Program-made: the position numbers and the translations under genes
Shown here: one piece after another, positions 33,107 to 41,276 of the stretch
Layout of the letters: the number at the start of each line of letters is the position of its first letter
Position numbering within the stretch: position 1 is the stretch's first letter
Notes under the pieces: generated by a model
Seen by the model: the letters and a program-made list of their open reading frames with translations, nothing else
The model's database searches: none
What the model was told of the DNA's origin: nothing
Assembly (NCBI GenBank): GCA_902769875.1
Contig: CACXQV010000014.1
Span: forward strand, 1 to 58,005
DNA: 58,005 nucleotides
From: an uncultured Bacteroidia bacterium
Lineage (GTDB): Bacteria; Bacteroidota; Bacteroidia; Bacteroidales; F082
Direction: 5' to 3'

Positions 33107-34312
33107 ATGGAAGACGAAATCGTAAAACCCATCACCGACGCTTACCTTATGAGGCTTTCGGCTACCGACCTGAAATTCAAGCGTTACCTGTACGACAAAA
33201 TCAACTGGGAAACGAGGCTCATAGGCATAAAAGGAGCTCGTGGAGTCGGGAAAACAACGCTGATGCTGCAACACATCAAAGAGCATTTCCCGAAAAAATC
33301 CGAAGCCTTGTATGTTTCGTTAGACAATTTGTGGTTCAAGACACACACTTTGGAAGAATTGGTGGCCTACGAATACGCCCACGGCGTGACGCACCTGTTT
33401 CTCGACGAGGTACACAAATACCCCGACTGGAGCATCAGCATCAAGAACCTATACGACACTTACACAGACCTTTACATCGTCTATACCGGCAGTTCGATGC
33501 TCGAAATCGACCATTCCAAGGTGGATTTGTCGCGGCGGCAAACGCTCTACACGCTGCGCGGCCTCTCACTGCGCGAATATATGGCGTTTGAGGGCGCAAT
33601 GACCGCCGAACCCATCGCCTTGGACGACCTCTTGGAGCGGCACATCGAAATCGCCTACGACCTGTTCCAGAAGGCCAAGGTGCTGAAATACTTCTCCGCC
33701 TATTTGGAGAACGGCTACTACCCGTTTTACAAAGACGCGAAGAAAGACTATCTGATTCAACTTGCCGAAGTCGCCAACTTGGTGATTGACACCGACTTGC
33801 CCGCCGTCGAGGAAGTCACCTACAGCACCGTGAGGAAGACCAAAACCCTGCTGATGCTGATTGCTCAAAACCTCCCGCTGATGCCCAATGTCAACAAACT
33901 GACCGTGCAATTGGACACCAGCCGCGAACTTTGCCTCAAGATGCTCTACGCCCTCGACCGCGCCGAGTTGATACAACTTTTGACCGAAAACGTCAAGGAC
34001 TACAAGCACATCATCACGCCGGAGAAGATTTACCTCAACAACACCAACCTTATGCGGGCTTTGTCTCCGAGAAGCGAAATCGGCACCGTGAGGGAGACCT
34101 TCTTCGCCAACCAAACCTCGGCGGTGGCCACGCTCACGATGCCGAAAAAAGGCGACTTCCTCCTCAACGGCACAAGCCTGTTTGAGGTGGGCGGACAAGG
34201 CAAGAAATTCGACCAAATCAAAGACATCCCGAACAGTTACCTCGCCATCGACGAAACCGAAATAGGCTACGGCAACAAGATTCCGCTTTGGATGTTCGGG
34301 TTTCTTTATTGA
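33107..34312 (+). CDS. AAA-family ATPase (DUF4143-like architecture)
   Basis: A 401-residue single-protein ATPase. Walker A GARGVGKTT (43-51), Walker B HLFLDEVHKY (96-105), sensor segment VYTGSSML (near 122), then a winged-helix-like middle and a C-terminal part (about 320-401) that keeps the YLAIDETEIGYGNKIPLW remnant of the nuclease-like DUF4143 tail. Such ATPases are numerous in Bacteroidota and have no proven role; toxin-like or mobile behaviour has been suggested for the group. Its promoter is embedded at the end of the 33-bp array. Confidence 0.82.
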   Translation: MEDEIVKPITDAYLMRLSATDLKFKRYLYDKINWETRLIGIKGARGVGKTTLMLQHIKEHFPKKSEALYVSLDNLWFKTHTLEELVAYEYAHGVTHLFLDEVHKYPDWSISIKNLYDTYTDLYIVYTGSSMLEIDHSKVDLSRRQTLYTLRGLSLREYMAFEGAMTAEPIALDDLLERHIEIAYDLFQKAKVLKYFSAYLENGYYPFYKDAKKDYLIQLAEVANLVIDTDLPAVEEVTYSTVRKTKTLLMLIAQNLPLMPNVNKLTVQLDTSRELCLKMLYALDRAELIQLLTENVKDYKHIITPEKIYLNNTNLMRALSPRSEIGTVRETFFANQTSAVATLTMPKKGDFLLNGTSLFEVGGQGKKFDQIKDIPNSYLAIDETEIGYGNKIPLWMFGFLY

Positions 34313-34335
34313 CGCAGGACATAAGACTAAAGACA

Positions 34336-34410
34336 CGGGGACAGTCCCCGTCACGAAGCGACGACACTTTATTAACCCCACACAAGCACCGCGCAGTGTG
34401 GGGCCACAAA
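34336..34410. repeat. REP-like pair of palindromes, family H
   Basis: ACGGGGAC-A-GTCCCCGT (perfect) followed by CCCCACAC...GTGTGGGG, in the gap before the fRMsr gene. Confidence 0.65.
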
Positions 34411-34420
34411 ACAAACAGAT

Positions 34421-34873
34421 ATGGACAAAAACGAAACCTACAAACTCCTCCTCGCCCAAGTGAAGGCGATGGTGAAAGACGAAAGCGACCCCGTCGCGAA
34501 TATGGCCAACGTGGCCGCACTGATACAAGAGGCCTTCCACTTCTGGTGGACGGGCTTCTATCGCGTCATCGGCGAGCAATTGGTGCTCGGGCCGTTCCAA
34601 GGGCCAGTGGCCTGCACCCGCATCGGCTTCGGCAAGGGCGTGTGCGGCACCTCTTGGAAAGAACGCAAAACCCTTGTGGTTGAAGACGTTGAGCAATTCC
34701 CTGGCCACATCGCTTGCAGCAGCGAATCGAAGAGCGAAATCGTTGTGCCGCTGATGAAAAACGATGAAGTCATCGGCGTGTTGGACATCGACAGCGAGCG
34801 GTTGGCCACCTTCGACCAGACCGACAAGGAATGGTTGGAGCAGATTGCCGAGGCGACTGCCGCCGTTTTATAG
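34421..34873 (+). CDS. msrC: Free methionine-R-sulfoxide reductase (GAF domain)
   Basis: Reduces free methionine-R-sulfoxide using thioredoxin. A 150-residue single GAF domain. The three catalytic and resolving cysteines are C65, C75 and C99 (ACTRIGFGKGVCGTSW; GHIACSSESKSEIVVP), with the same spacing (10 and 24) as in the E. coli enzyme. Its stop overlaps the stop of the convergent LysR-type gene by 6 bp. Pairing with an OxyR-like regulator fits an oxidative-stress theme. Confidence 0.92.
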   Translation: MDKNETYKLLLAQVKAMVKDESDPVANMANVAALIQEAFHFWWTGFYRVIGEQLVLGPFQGPVACTRIGFGKGVCGTSWKERKTLVVEDVEQFPGHIACSSESKSEIVVPLMKNDEVIGVLDIDSERLATFDQTDKEWLEQIAEATAAVL

Positions 34874-35794
34874 TTTCAGGTAATCCTTCTTGATGGTTTC
34901 GTCCCACAACTCGAATGGGATGATGGTCTTGATGGACTTCACCACGATGTTCATAATCTGCTCGTGGATGTAATCTTTCCTGAAAGCCAGACAAATCGTC
35001 CGCTTCGGCTCGGGGTTGACGATGGGTTTCAGGCAAGCCCGAATCGGCTCGGTCAAAAACCTGATGTGCGTTTCGGGAATGATGGTGACACCGCCGTTTT
35101 CGTTGGCGATTTGAATGAGGATGCCTACCCTGCCGCCTTCATACATTTTCTCGTAAGTGAAAGTTTCGTCAGGCCGCAGCATGGAACGGTCAAACAAGCG
35201 CACACCGTCCCTCATAATCCAAACGGGATGGTCGAGTACATGGTCACGCTCAATGCTATCTTGTTGCATCATAGCATCTTCTGGCGAAACATATACGAAG
35301 AACCGTTCATGGTATAAAGGTATCTCAAGCAGGTCGGGGTCGTTGACGGGCGAGGCCAAGATACCCATGTCGATTTCGGCCTTTTTCAGTTTGGCCAAAA
35401 TGGTGCTCGTCATCAACTCTTCCATTTGTAGCCGCAAGGCAGGATAATGCAGTTTCGCGAACTTGAACATGCCCGCCATCAGCACAGGTGCCACCGTGGT
35501 AATCATAGCCACGTTCAAATCGCCGGAGCAGAGTTCCTTTTCGGAGCGCGTCAGTTCCGTCAGTTGCTTGGCGTGATAGACCACTAACTTGGCCTCGTCG
35601 ATTACCTTTCTGCCAATTTCCGTCACCGAAACGGGGTGCGTGTCGCGGTTGAAAATCCTTACGTCAAGTTCCTCTTCCAATTTTTTCACCATTAGGCTCA
35701 TGGTGGATTGGGTCACGCCACTGGCTTCGGCAGCCTCCACGAAATAGCCGTATTCCTCAATGGCGATAATGTATTCCAACTGTTGCAGGGTCAT
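34868..35794 (-). CDS. LysR-type regulator, OxyR-like but without the redox cysteines
   Basis: A 308-residue LysR-family activator/repressor: winged HTH at 1-60 (LEYIIAIEEYGYFVEAAEASGVTQSTMS), linker helix, periplasmic-binding-like effector domain from 92. The segment that in OxyR holds the peroxide-sensing cysteines (C199 and C208 in E. coli, DGHCLRDQ...FC) reads DGVRLFDRSMLRP here (196-208); both are absent. Only C89, C276 and C289 or so remain elsewhere, so peroxide sensing by the classic disulphide is unlikely. Divergent from trkH; two dyads lie in the shared promoter region. Confidence 0.88.
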   Translation of the reverse strand: MTLQQLEYIIAIEEYGYFVEAAEASGVTQSTMSLMVKKLEEELDVRIFNRDTHPVSVTEIGRKVIDEAKLVVYHAKQLTELTRSEKELCSGDLNVAMITTVAPVLMAGMFKFAKLHYPALRLQMEELMTSTILAKLKKAEIDMGILASPVNDPDLLEIPLYHERFFVYVSPEDAMMQQDSIERDHVLDHPVWIMRDGVRLFDRSMLRPDETFTYEKMYEGGRVGILIQIANENGGVTIIPETHIRFLTEPIRACLKPIVNPEPKRTICLAFRKDYIHEQIMNIVVKSIKTIIPFELWDETIKKDYLKL

Positions 35795-35798
35795 CTTT

Positions 35799-35848
35799 AT
35801 TGATTTTTATCAATGCAAAGATAAGCATTATTGTATTGACCTATACAA
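35799..35848. promoter_or_regulatory. Divergent LysR/trkH control region with two dyads
   Basis: ATTGAT-n-ATCAAT at 35799-35814 lies between the LysR gene's -7 box (TATCTTTG, 35816-35823, minus strand) and its ATG. TTGTAT-6 nt-ATACAA at 35831-35848 overlaps the trkH -33 TTG (35836-35838). The second is a candidate operator for the LysR protein. Confidence 0.5.
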
Positions 35849-35866
35849 AACGCCGAAATATTTTTG
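35836..35866 (+). promoter_or_regulatory. Promoter of trkH
   Basis: TTG (35836-35838), 20-bp spacer, TATTTTTG (35859-35866). It places the start of transcription near 35872, which supports the ATG at 35893. Confidence 0.65.
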
Positions 35867-35892
35867 CCGCCATGTTTCAAAAACGAAAGCAA

Positions 35893-37347
35893 ATGGAAAA
35901 ATGGAATATCACCCTTCGCTATGCCGGATTCTCCCTATTAGGGGTCGCACTACTCATGTTTGTATCAGCGTTCATCGCCTTCAGGAACGACATGGACGAC
36001 AGTTTTGAACCTTTGGTTTTTTCAGCCATGACCACGCTACTTTGCGGCTTCTTCGCCATCATCGGCACAAAACCACAAGAAAACATGAGCATCGAGGAAG
36101 GCTATTGCATCGTCACGGGCTGCTGGATTGCGGCCTGTTCCTTTGGTGCCATACCGTTTTTGATTTTTGGCGGCGAGTTCACTTTCATCAACGCCTTCTT
36201 TGAAAGCGTGTCGGGCTTCACCACCACGGGCGCTTCCATTCTCAACAACATTGAGGCCCTGCCCCAAGGCCTGCAATTCTGGCGCATCGCCACGGCTTGG
36301 ATGGGCGGCATTGGTATCGTCACCCTCGTTTCGTTGGTCATTTCGGCGCAACACGACCGCCATTCCGTTTTGGCCAGCGCGGAACTTTCCGACCTCGCCA
36401 AGTCGTACTACGGCGGGCGCAAAAGGCACTTCGTCTATAGGTTGATTGCGGTCTATCTCATCATCACCTCGGCTTCGGCCATCGCCCTGCATCTGACGAA
36501 AATGTCGTGGTTCGATGCCGCAACTTTGTCCATGTCGGCTTGCAGCACTTGCGGTTTCTGCACCAAGAACATCAGCGTTGCCTTCTATGACAATGCCATC
36601 GTGGATTGCATCCTAATCGTGGCCATGTTGCTGGGTGCCACCAACTTCAGCCTGCTTTTCTCCACCGTTTGGCCCGACAAAAGCACGCACAAAAACCTCT
36701 TCAACACGCAAGTTGTCCGCTGGTTTCTTGCCCTCGTTGCGATGGCCATACTCATCGTTACGGGCAATCTTTATTTCAGTGGCTATTGCTCTTCTGTCCC
36801 AAAAGCCTTGCGTTTGGCGGCCTTCCAAGTCGTTTCGCTTTCCACGACCACGGGCTTTGCCACTGCCGACACCAATCTTTGGCCTTCGGGCTGCATTGGC
36901 GTTTTATTGCTTTGTTCCTTGGTTTGCGGTTGCTCAGGCTCCACCTCGGGCGGCATGAAAATGGACCGTTTCGTCATCGTCATCAAAAGTTTGAGGGGCT
37001 TGGTCAACTCGCTTATTGGGTTCAAGAACGTCAACCGGACCAAAATAGACGGGCAGGTGAAGACGGAAGACAATGTCACTTCGATTTTGACCTTCATGGG
37101 CACTTATATGCTCATCATCGTCATCGGTGGCTTGATTTTCGCTACCACCATGGATTTCAGAACCTCGATTTCGGCCTCCATTGCCTGCATGGGGAGCGTC
37201 GGGCCGGGTTTTGGCGAAGTCGGCTCGATGGGCAATTACGACGGATTCTTGGGTTTCCAAAAAGTGGCGGCCATGCTCATCATGCTTCTGGGGCGCGTTG
37301 AGATTTTCCCCATGTTGATTGCCGTAAAAAGCCTTTTCAGCCGATGA
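35893..37347 (+). CDS. trkH: TrkH-family potassium uptake protein
   Basis: A 484-residue ion channel/transporter with the four pore repeats of the Trk/Ktr group (FFESVSGFTTTGAS; SMSACSTCGFCTKN; LSTTTGFATAD; ASIACMGSVGPGFGEVGS). The first and third carry the typical TTG selectivity glycine. The ATG at 35893 was chosen because the promoter leaves no room for upstream ones except 35872. No TrkA gene is in the window. Likely co-oriented with the DUF389 gene, 57 bp downstream. Confidence 0.92.
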   Translation: MEKWNITLRYAGFSLLGVALLMFVSAFIAFRNDMDDSFEPLVFSAMTTLLCGFFAIIGTKPQENMSIEEGYCIVTGCWIAACSFGAIPFLIFGGEFTFINAFFESVSGFTTTGASILNNIEALPQGLQFWRIATAWMGGIGIVTLVSLVISAQHDRHSVLASAELSDLAKSYYGGRKRHFVYRLIAVYLIITSASAIALHLTKMSWFDAATLSMSACSTCGFCTKNISVAFYDNAIVDCILIVAMLLGATNFSLLFSTVWPDKSTHKNLFNTQVVRWFLALVAMAILIVTGNLYFSGYCSSVPKALRLAAFQVVSLSTTTGFATADTNLWPSGCIGVLLLCSLVCGCSGSTSGGMKMDRFVIVIKSLRGLVNSLIGFKNVNRTKIDGQVKTEDNVTSILTFMGTYMLIIVIGGLIFATTMDFRTSISASIACMGSVGPGFGEVGSMGNYDGFLGFQKVAAMLIMLLGRVEIFPMLIAVKSLFSR

Positions 37348-37404
37348 TTCTTGCGAAATTCATGAAAAATGCCGTCTTTTGCACCACGATTAACGCCATC
37401 CGTC

Positions 37405-38754
37405 ATGAAAAACATCATCCGCAGAATCCTGATATACTTGAGGTCGATCATCCACCTTTCGGACGAAATCGACTATGAGAACGCCAGCCTCAGCATCCGC
37501 AAAAACATCGCCTTCAAGGGCACCAATGTGTTCATTTTGGCTTGCGCCATCATCATCGCCTCGGTGGGCCTGAATGTCAACTCCATCCCCGTCATCATCG
37601 GCGCCATGTTGATTTCGCCCGTCATGGGCCCCATCATGGGCTTCGGCTTGGGATTGGGCACACAAGACAACGAATTGGTGAAAAACGCCCTGAAGAACTT
37701 CGCCGTGATGGTGGCCATCAGCATCCTTGCCTCGTCTTTGTTCTTCGTTCTCAGCCCTTTAAGCCTTGTCAATCCTTCAGAACTCTTGGCCCGCACCCGC
37801 CCAACCATCTATGACGTGTTCATCGCCTTGTTCGGCGGTTTCGCGGGCATCATCGAGACCTCGCGCAAGGACAAGGGCAGCGTCATCACGGGTGTGGCCA
37901 TCGCCACGGCTCTCATGCCGCCGCTTTGCACCGTGGGCTACGGCATCTCCATCTGGAAAGGCTCCGTCATCTTCGGCGCACTCTACCTGTTCCTCATCAA
38001 CAGCATTTTCATCGCCTTGGCCACCTTCGCCGCCGTGAAGTATTTCCGCTTCCCCTTGGTGGAAACAAGCGGTGAGAAAAAACGGCTGTCCAAATCGGTG
38101 ATGTATCTGCTCCTCGTCGTGGTCATCGTGCCCAGCGTGATTACCGCCATTAGTGTGGTGAAAGAGAACAACTTTATGAGCCATGCCGACAAGGTGGTGG
38201 CCGAAAACAAGAACCTCGGCAAATGCTTCATCTACGACTATAAGGCCACTTACACTCGCAAATCAGCCACCTTGGAATTGTTCCTCGCAGGCGAACCTCC
38301 CACGGACGATGCCAAGAAGAAATTTTACAATTGTGCCGAAACCTACGGCATCACGCGCAGCCAAATCGTGTTCCACGAGGACGCCACCAGTATGCGCGAA
38401 GACCTCTCTGAAGCCGAAATCGTCAAAGGGATTTACGAGCATAACGAAAAGCAAATCAATCGGTTGAACGACAGCATCGCCAAGTTGGAGACCATGATTG
38501 CCGACTTCAAGAGCAAGGAAATCCCCACAGCCGCCATCTCGAAGGAACTGTTTGCGCAATACCCCGACATCACCGAACTCAGCCTGACGCGAGGCTCATC
38601 GGTAGACGCCGAAGGCATTGAAACCGAGCAGATTGTGGCTTTCATCACCGCCAACAACCCCATGGACGAAGAGCTCCACGACCGCATTGAACGCTGGCTG
38701 AAGGTGAGGTTGGACAATGAGAATGTTTTGGTGATTGGCCGGCAATCTGATTGA
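37405..38754 (+). CDS. DUF389 membrane protein
   Basis: About 449 residues from ATG 37405 (an in-frame start at 37369 is possible). The first 240 residues carry the TIGR00341/DUF389 core with about six helices: IRKNIAFKGTNVFILACAI, IGAMLISPVMGPIMGFG, GVAIATALMPPLCTVGYG. The C-terminal 200 residues are soluble, with a coiled coil (NEKQINRLNDSIAKLETMIADFK) and an alpha/beta end (IERWLKVRLDNENVLVIGRQ). The family is widespread with no settled function; its position after trkH may hint at ion homeostasis. Confidence 0.85.
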   Translation: MKNIIRRILIYLRSIIHLSDEIDYENASLSIRKNIAFKGTNVFILACAIIIASVGLNVNSIPVIIGAMLISPVMGPIMGFGLGLGTQDNELVKNALKNFAVMVAISILASSLFFVLSPLSLVNPSELLARTRPTIYDVFIALFGGFAGIIETSRKDKGSVITGVAIATALMPPLCTVGYGISIWKGSVIFGALYLFLINSIFIALATFAAVKYFRFPLVETSGEKKRLSKSVMYLLLVVVIVPSVITAISVVKENNFMSHADKVVAENKNLGKCFIYDYKATYTRKSATLELFLAGEPPTDDAKKKFYNCAETYGITRSQIVFHEDATSMREDLSEAEIVKGIYEHNEKQINRLNDSIAKLETMIADFKSKEIPTAAISKELFAQYPDITELSLTRGSSVDAEGIETEQIVAFITANNPMDEELHDRIERWLKVRLDNENVLVIGRQSD

Positions 38755-38780
38755 CGAATGACATATTTTGCCTATTTTTG
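38751..38780 (+). promoter_or_regulatory. Promoter of the DUF3791 unit
   Basis: TTG (38751-38753), exactly 19 bp, TATTTTTG (38773-38780), overlapping the stop of the DUF389 gene. Confidence 0.65.
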
Positions 38781-38787
38781 CAGCGCT

Positions 38788-39012
38788 ATGCCAACGAAAG
38801 AAAAAAACATCATTGAGTATTTGGTCGTTTTTGTGGTCGAATTCGCCAAACATTTCGGCCTGACGGAAACGCAGTCGTTCAACTATCTCGACCAATACGG
38901 TGCCATGCTTTTATTGGAGCAGCAATACAACTATGCTCATACTCAATCCTTTGCCAGCATAGTCGACGATGTAACCCAGTATTGCCAACGCAAGGGAGGA
39001 CACTTGAAATGA
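38788..39012 (+). CDS. DUF3791 domain protein (putative toxin-antitoxin component)
   Basis: A 74-residue all-helical protein from ATG 38788 (MPTKEKNIIEYLVVFVVEF). The pattern YLVVFVVEFAKHFGLTETQSFNYLDQYGAMLLLEQQYNYAHTQSF...DDVTQYCQRKGG fits DUF3791, a family usually encoded next to DUF3990, an ADP-ribosyltransferase-like toxin family. Here the next gene is a second small helical protein and no DUF3990 is seen, so the module looks incomplete. Confidence 0.75.
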   Translation: MPTKEKNIIEYLVVFVVEFAKHFGLTETQSFNYLDQYGAMLLLEQQYNYAHTQSFASIVDDVTQYCQRKGGHLK

Positions 39013-39016
39013 TATT

Positions 39017-39226
39017 ATGATTAGCCAGAAGGACATAGACTATATGAACGAATGTACCACGCGCGACGTGATTCAACTCCTCGTTCAAGAAAAAAACATG
39101 AGCATCAACGAGGCTATGAAGTATTTCTACAACTCAAAGACTTTCAAGGATTTGCTGAATCCAGAAACCAAGTTGTTCATCCAAAGCCCAGTTTATATCT
39201 TCGATGTGTTAGAATCTCAAGGATAA
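39017..39226 (+). CDS. Small helical partner of the DUF3791 gene
   Basis: 69 residues, 4 bp after the DUF3791 stop. Pattern MNECTTRDVIQLLVQEKNMSINEAMKYFYNSKTFKDLLNPETKLFIQSPVYIFDVLES is a family I have seen described only as hypothetical beside DUF3791/DUF3990 genes: a helix, a YNS..F..L motif and a Q/E-SP-Y..xxL end. Probably a component of the same toxin-antitoxin-like unit, either antitoxin or adaptor. Confidence 0.65.
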   Translation: MISQKDIDYMNECTTRDVIQLLVQEKNMSINEAMKYFYNSKTFKDLLNPETKLFIQSPVYIFDVLESQG

Positions 39227-39265
39227 ACAACCCCCGCTGAAAACAGCAGTTTGCTCTTTGTAAAA

Positions 39266-39295
39266 CACGAATTGTCACCAATTTGCCACGAATGA
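39266..39295. repeat. CACGAATT-type dispersed repeat, family E, short copy
   Basis: AACACGAATTGTCACCAATTTGCCACGAAT, lying upstream of the next gene. The same phrase begins the longer copies at 39902 and 40892. Confidence 0.5.
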
Positions 39296-39308
39296 ATCAG
39301 AAATTTTG

Positions 39309-39316
39309 TAATTTTG
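39309..39316 (+). promoter_or_regulatory. -7 box for the 142-residue protein gene
   Basis: TAATTTTG, 17 bp before the ATG at 39334. Confidence 0.55.
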
Positions 39317-39333
39317 TGCCAAAGAAACCGACT

Positions 39334-39762
39334 ATGGACGACATTCCAAAAGGGCGAACAAAAAACGACATCAAAGTTCGAGAGAAACTTATCAAGGACT
39401 TTTATGCCCAATGGATTTCGGAGCATCCCGACAAAAAGGTTTGGAACCACGACTTAGGCACGTTTATCTATGTGAAATTCCTGTCCATCAACGAGACTTA
39501 TGAGAAAGCGGCACGTGACTACAATTCAACGCTTGCTGTTTTCCATCTGACAGAAATACTCGAAAACGCAGTTAAGATAGACGAGAAAGCCACTAATCGA
39601 AGAACCCAAAACCAAAAGCAATTCGAAAAGTTGATTATACTGAAATATGGCGAGGTGAAACTTACTGTCGGCCTTCAGCGCTCTACTCAGGAAATGGTTC
39701 AATATTGTATCACCGTCCCGAATGAACCTGGCTCAAAAAACAAAGCCACCACGGAAAAGTGA
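39334..39762 (+). CDS. Uncharacterised 142-residue protein
   Basis: From ATG 39334 (MDDIPKGRTKNDIKVREKL). Soluble and basic; the C-terminal part (EKLIILKYGEVKLTVGLQRSTQEMVQYCITVP) alternates hydrophobic and polar residues as a small beta-barrel would. Not recognised. It lies in the toxin-antitoxin/defence island between the DUF3791 pair and the GNAT unit and has its own promoter; a stand-alone antitoxin or phage-type gene is possible but unsupported. Confidence 0.5.
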   Translation: MDDIPKGRTKNDIKVREKLIKDFYAQWISEHPDKKVWNHDLGTFIYVKFLSINETYEKAARDYNSTLAVFHLTEILENAVKIDEKATNRRTQNQKQFEKLIILKYGEVKLTVGLQRSTQEMVQYCITVPNEPGSKNKATTEK

Positions 39763-39979
39763 TGGCTCGTTTATGTTGAGGCTCGAAACGACCGTAATGG
39801 CCATAAAGGTTGTCATCCTTTCTGCGAATTCCTCTGATTGACGCTGCAAAAATACTACTTTTTTCGTTCTCTGCAACGGTGTATTGTTGTTTTTTTTATT
39901 CAAACACGAATTGCCACCAATTTGCCACGAAATCGAAGATTAGACGAAGTCAATTTTTCAAAAATAATTTCTGAACAAT
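39763..39979. repeat. Non-coding stretch with family E repeat
   Basis: No gene seen. From 39902 it reads AACACGAATTGCCACCAATTTG, the family E phrase, then a segment (AGACGAAGTCAATT) also found in the family D copy near 26780. Confidence 0.5.
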
Positions 39980-40145
39980 TCGTGAATCATTCATGGACAT
40001 TCGTGTTGAAAAAAGCCTTACCGCCGCAACCTGATTTCCTCATCGCTGCAAAGCTTATACACCTCGATCCGGATGTAGTCTTCGAGGCTTTGGACATTTT
40101 TCTTGTTGGCCTGTCATCAAAGCAGTTGCGTCAAATCATAATACA
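39980..40145. repeat. Direct repeat copy 1, carrying the GNAT 3' end
   Basis: About 165 bp recurring at 40994-41157. It includes GTGAATCATTCATGGACATTCG, the minus-strand peptide NVQSLEDYIRIEVYKLC...RR followed by a stop, and the last codons of the GNAT gene (TQLL-stop). Confidence 0.75.
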
Positions 40146-40647
40146 TCGAAACGGTGTCTTTTTCAGTGTTTTCAGCCTCGCTTGGTTTCAAAAACTTGAA
40201 TCCGTTCTTTTGATAGAATGGGATGGCTTCTTTTAAGGCATCTACCGTGACAAAAGCACAACCTGTACGGTTGTTGGTGATGAAAGTGTCCTTCACAAAA
40301 TTGACCAGCAAACGCCCTATATGTTCATTTTGGTGTTTTTTGTCCACTCCTAAACGGCCTATCTTCACAGCGGGATAATCGCTGCGGTGTTTGCTGTGGG
40401 GGAACTCTTTCTTTATCTTTCGCCAAGTGGCCTTGTCGCTTTCATTGATGGAAATCCTGTCATTTGATACGGAGAAAAACGCGAGCAACTCTTTATCATC
40501 CTCCAACAGATACGTTACTGCCAAAAGACGGCTGGCGTATGCCTTTGCATCATTCAGCAGAAAGTCGTTCAAATCGGCATTGCCGCAATCAAATGGCTTC
40601 AAAGGAAGTTCTTCGGTAAGCCTAACAATTCTTCGGTTGCTCTGCAT
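40117..40647 (-). CDS. GNAT-family acetyltransferase, probable toxin
   Basis: A 176-residue N-acetyltransferase. The acetyl-CoA loop is IGRLGVDKKHQNEHIGRLLVNFV (95-117), where R/QxxGxG/A reads NEHIGRL, and the catalytic-end motif is IPFYQKNGFKFL (about 145-156). The N-terminal CGNADLNDFLLNDAKAY matches the toxin-type GNAT group (TacT/AtaT relatives), which acetylate charged tRNAs to block translation. A 52-residue antitoxin-like gene ends 9 bp upstream, as expected for such a module. Its 3' end is duplicated about 1 kb away. Confidence 0.82.
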   Translation of the reverse strand: MQSNRRIVRLTEELPLKPFDCGNADLNDFLLNDAKAYASRLLAVTYLLEDDKELLAFFSVSNDRISINESDKATWRKIKKEFPHSKHRSDYPAVKIGRLGVDKKHQNEHIGRLLVNFVKDTFITNNRTGCAFVTVDALKEAIPFYQKNGFKFLKPSEAENTEKDTVSMYYDLTQLL

Positions 40648-40656
40648 TGGTTCGAA

Positions 40657-40815
40657 CTAAAAAGCAAAAGTGAGCATTGAACGGATGATGTCTGCATCCG
40701 CTTTAATACGCTTTCTTTCCTCTTCCGACGCTTTCTCGTTCTTTTCCATTTCAGCAAAGAACGCGAGAGCATCCGAGCCTTCCAACACGGGTGTCGCTTC
40801 TATCGGTTTTGCCAT
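40657..40815 (-). CDS. Antitoxin-like partner of the GNAT gene
   Basis: 52 residues from ATG 40815: MAKPIEATPVLEGSDALAFFAEMEKNEK, then a helical, charged end EEERKRIKADADIIRSMLTF. The pattern is that of short proteins preceding GNAT toxins in Bacteroidota. It has no clear DNA-binding fold in view, so whether it represses the operon is unknown. The -7 box TATTTTTG lies at 40847-40854. The much longer frame starting at 41013 runs through repeat sequence and is not used. Confidence 0.7.
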   Translation of the reverse strand: MAKPIEATPVLEGSDALAFFAEMEKNEKASEEERKRIKADADIIRSMLTFAF

Positions 40816-40846
40816 AGCCTTTTCTCCTTTCAATGATTTCCGCTTG

Positions 40847-40854
40847 CAAAAATA
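40847..40854 (-). promoter_or_regulatory. -7 box for the GNAT toxin-antitoxin unit
   Basis: TATTTTTG on the minus strand, 31 bp before the antitoxin ATG. Confidence 0.6.
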
Positions 40855-40891
40855 CACATTTTCCGAAAAACGGCAGAGGTCTGTTTTTAGA

Positions 40892-40993
40892 AAACACGAA
40901 TCACCACGAATTAGCCACAAATTTTTCAAAAATTCATTTCTGGAAATTAACTCCGTTGAAATCTCCGATTCGGCGCTAGCCAACCTTCGATTT
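40892..40993. repeat. Family E repeat, third copy
   Basis: AACACGAATCACCACGAATTAGCC and following AT-rich sequence, directly before direct-repeat copy 2. Also contains a TCCGTTGAAATCTCCG phrase resembling family D. Confidence 0.5.
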
Positions 40994-41157
40994 CGTGAAT
41001 CATTTATGGACATTCGTGCTGAAAAAAAGCCTTACCGCCGCAATTTTATTTCCTCATTCCTGCAAAGCTTATACACCTCGTTTCGGATGTAGTCTTCGAG
41101 GCTTTGGACGTTGTGTCCATAAAGCCATCAAAGCAGTTGCGTCATATCATCATGAAA
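40994..41157. repeat. Direct repeat copy 2, with an orphan GNAT 3' end
   Basis: Nearly the same 165 bp as 39980-40145. On the minus strand it reads ...DMTQLL-stop, then NVQSLEDYIRNEVYKLCRNEEIKLRR-stop, i.e. the tail of a GNAT gene whose body is missing. It marks a duplication, or a former second toxin locus, beside the present one. Confidence 0.7.
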
Positions 41158-41276
41158 CATGGCTCGAAAAAAGTTGGCATCATCCATTTCCGTCTTTAAA
41201 ACACATACTCCCCCAAAAAAAGCATTATAACCATTTCAATATCAGTATAGAATATAAATGTGGCCAAACACCATAG

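Noticed and set aside
32825-33286. Minus-strand frame of 153 codons through the 33-bp array
   Set aside because: It overlaps the start of the ATPase gene and has no promoter placed for it; the repeated IKFPSAK peptide follows from the 33-bp (11-codon) period of the DNA.
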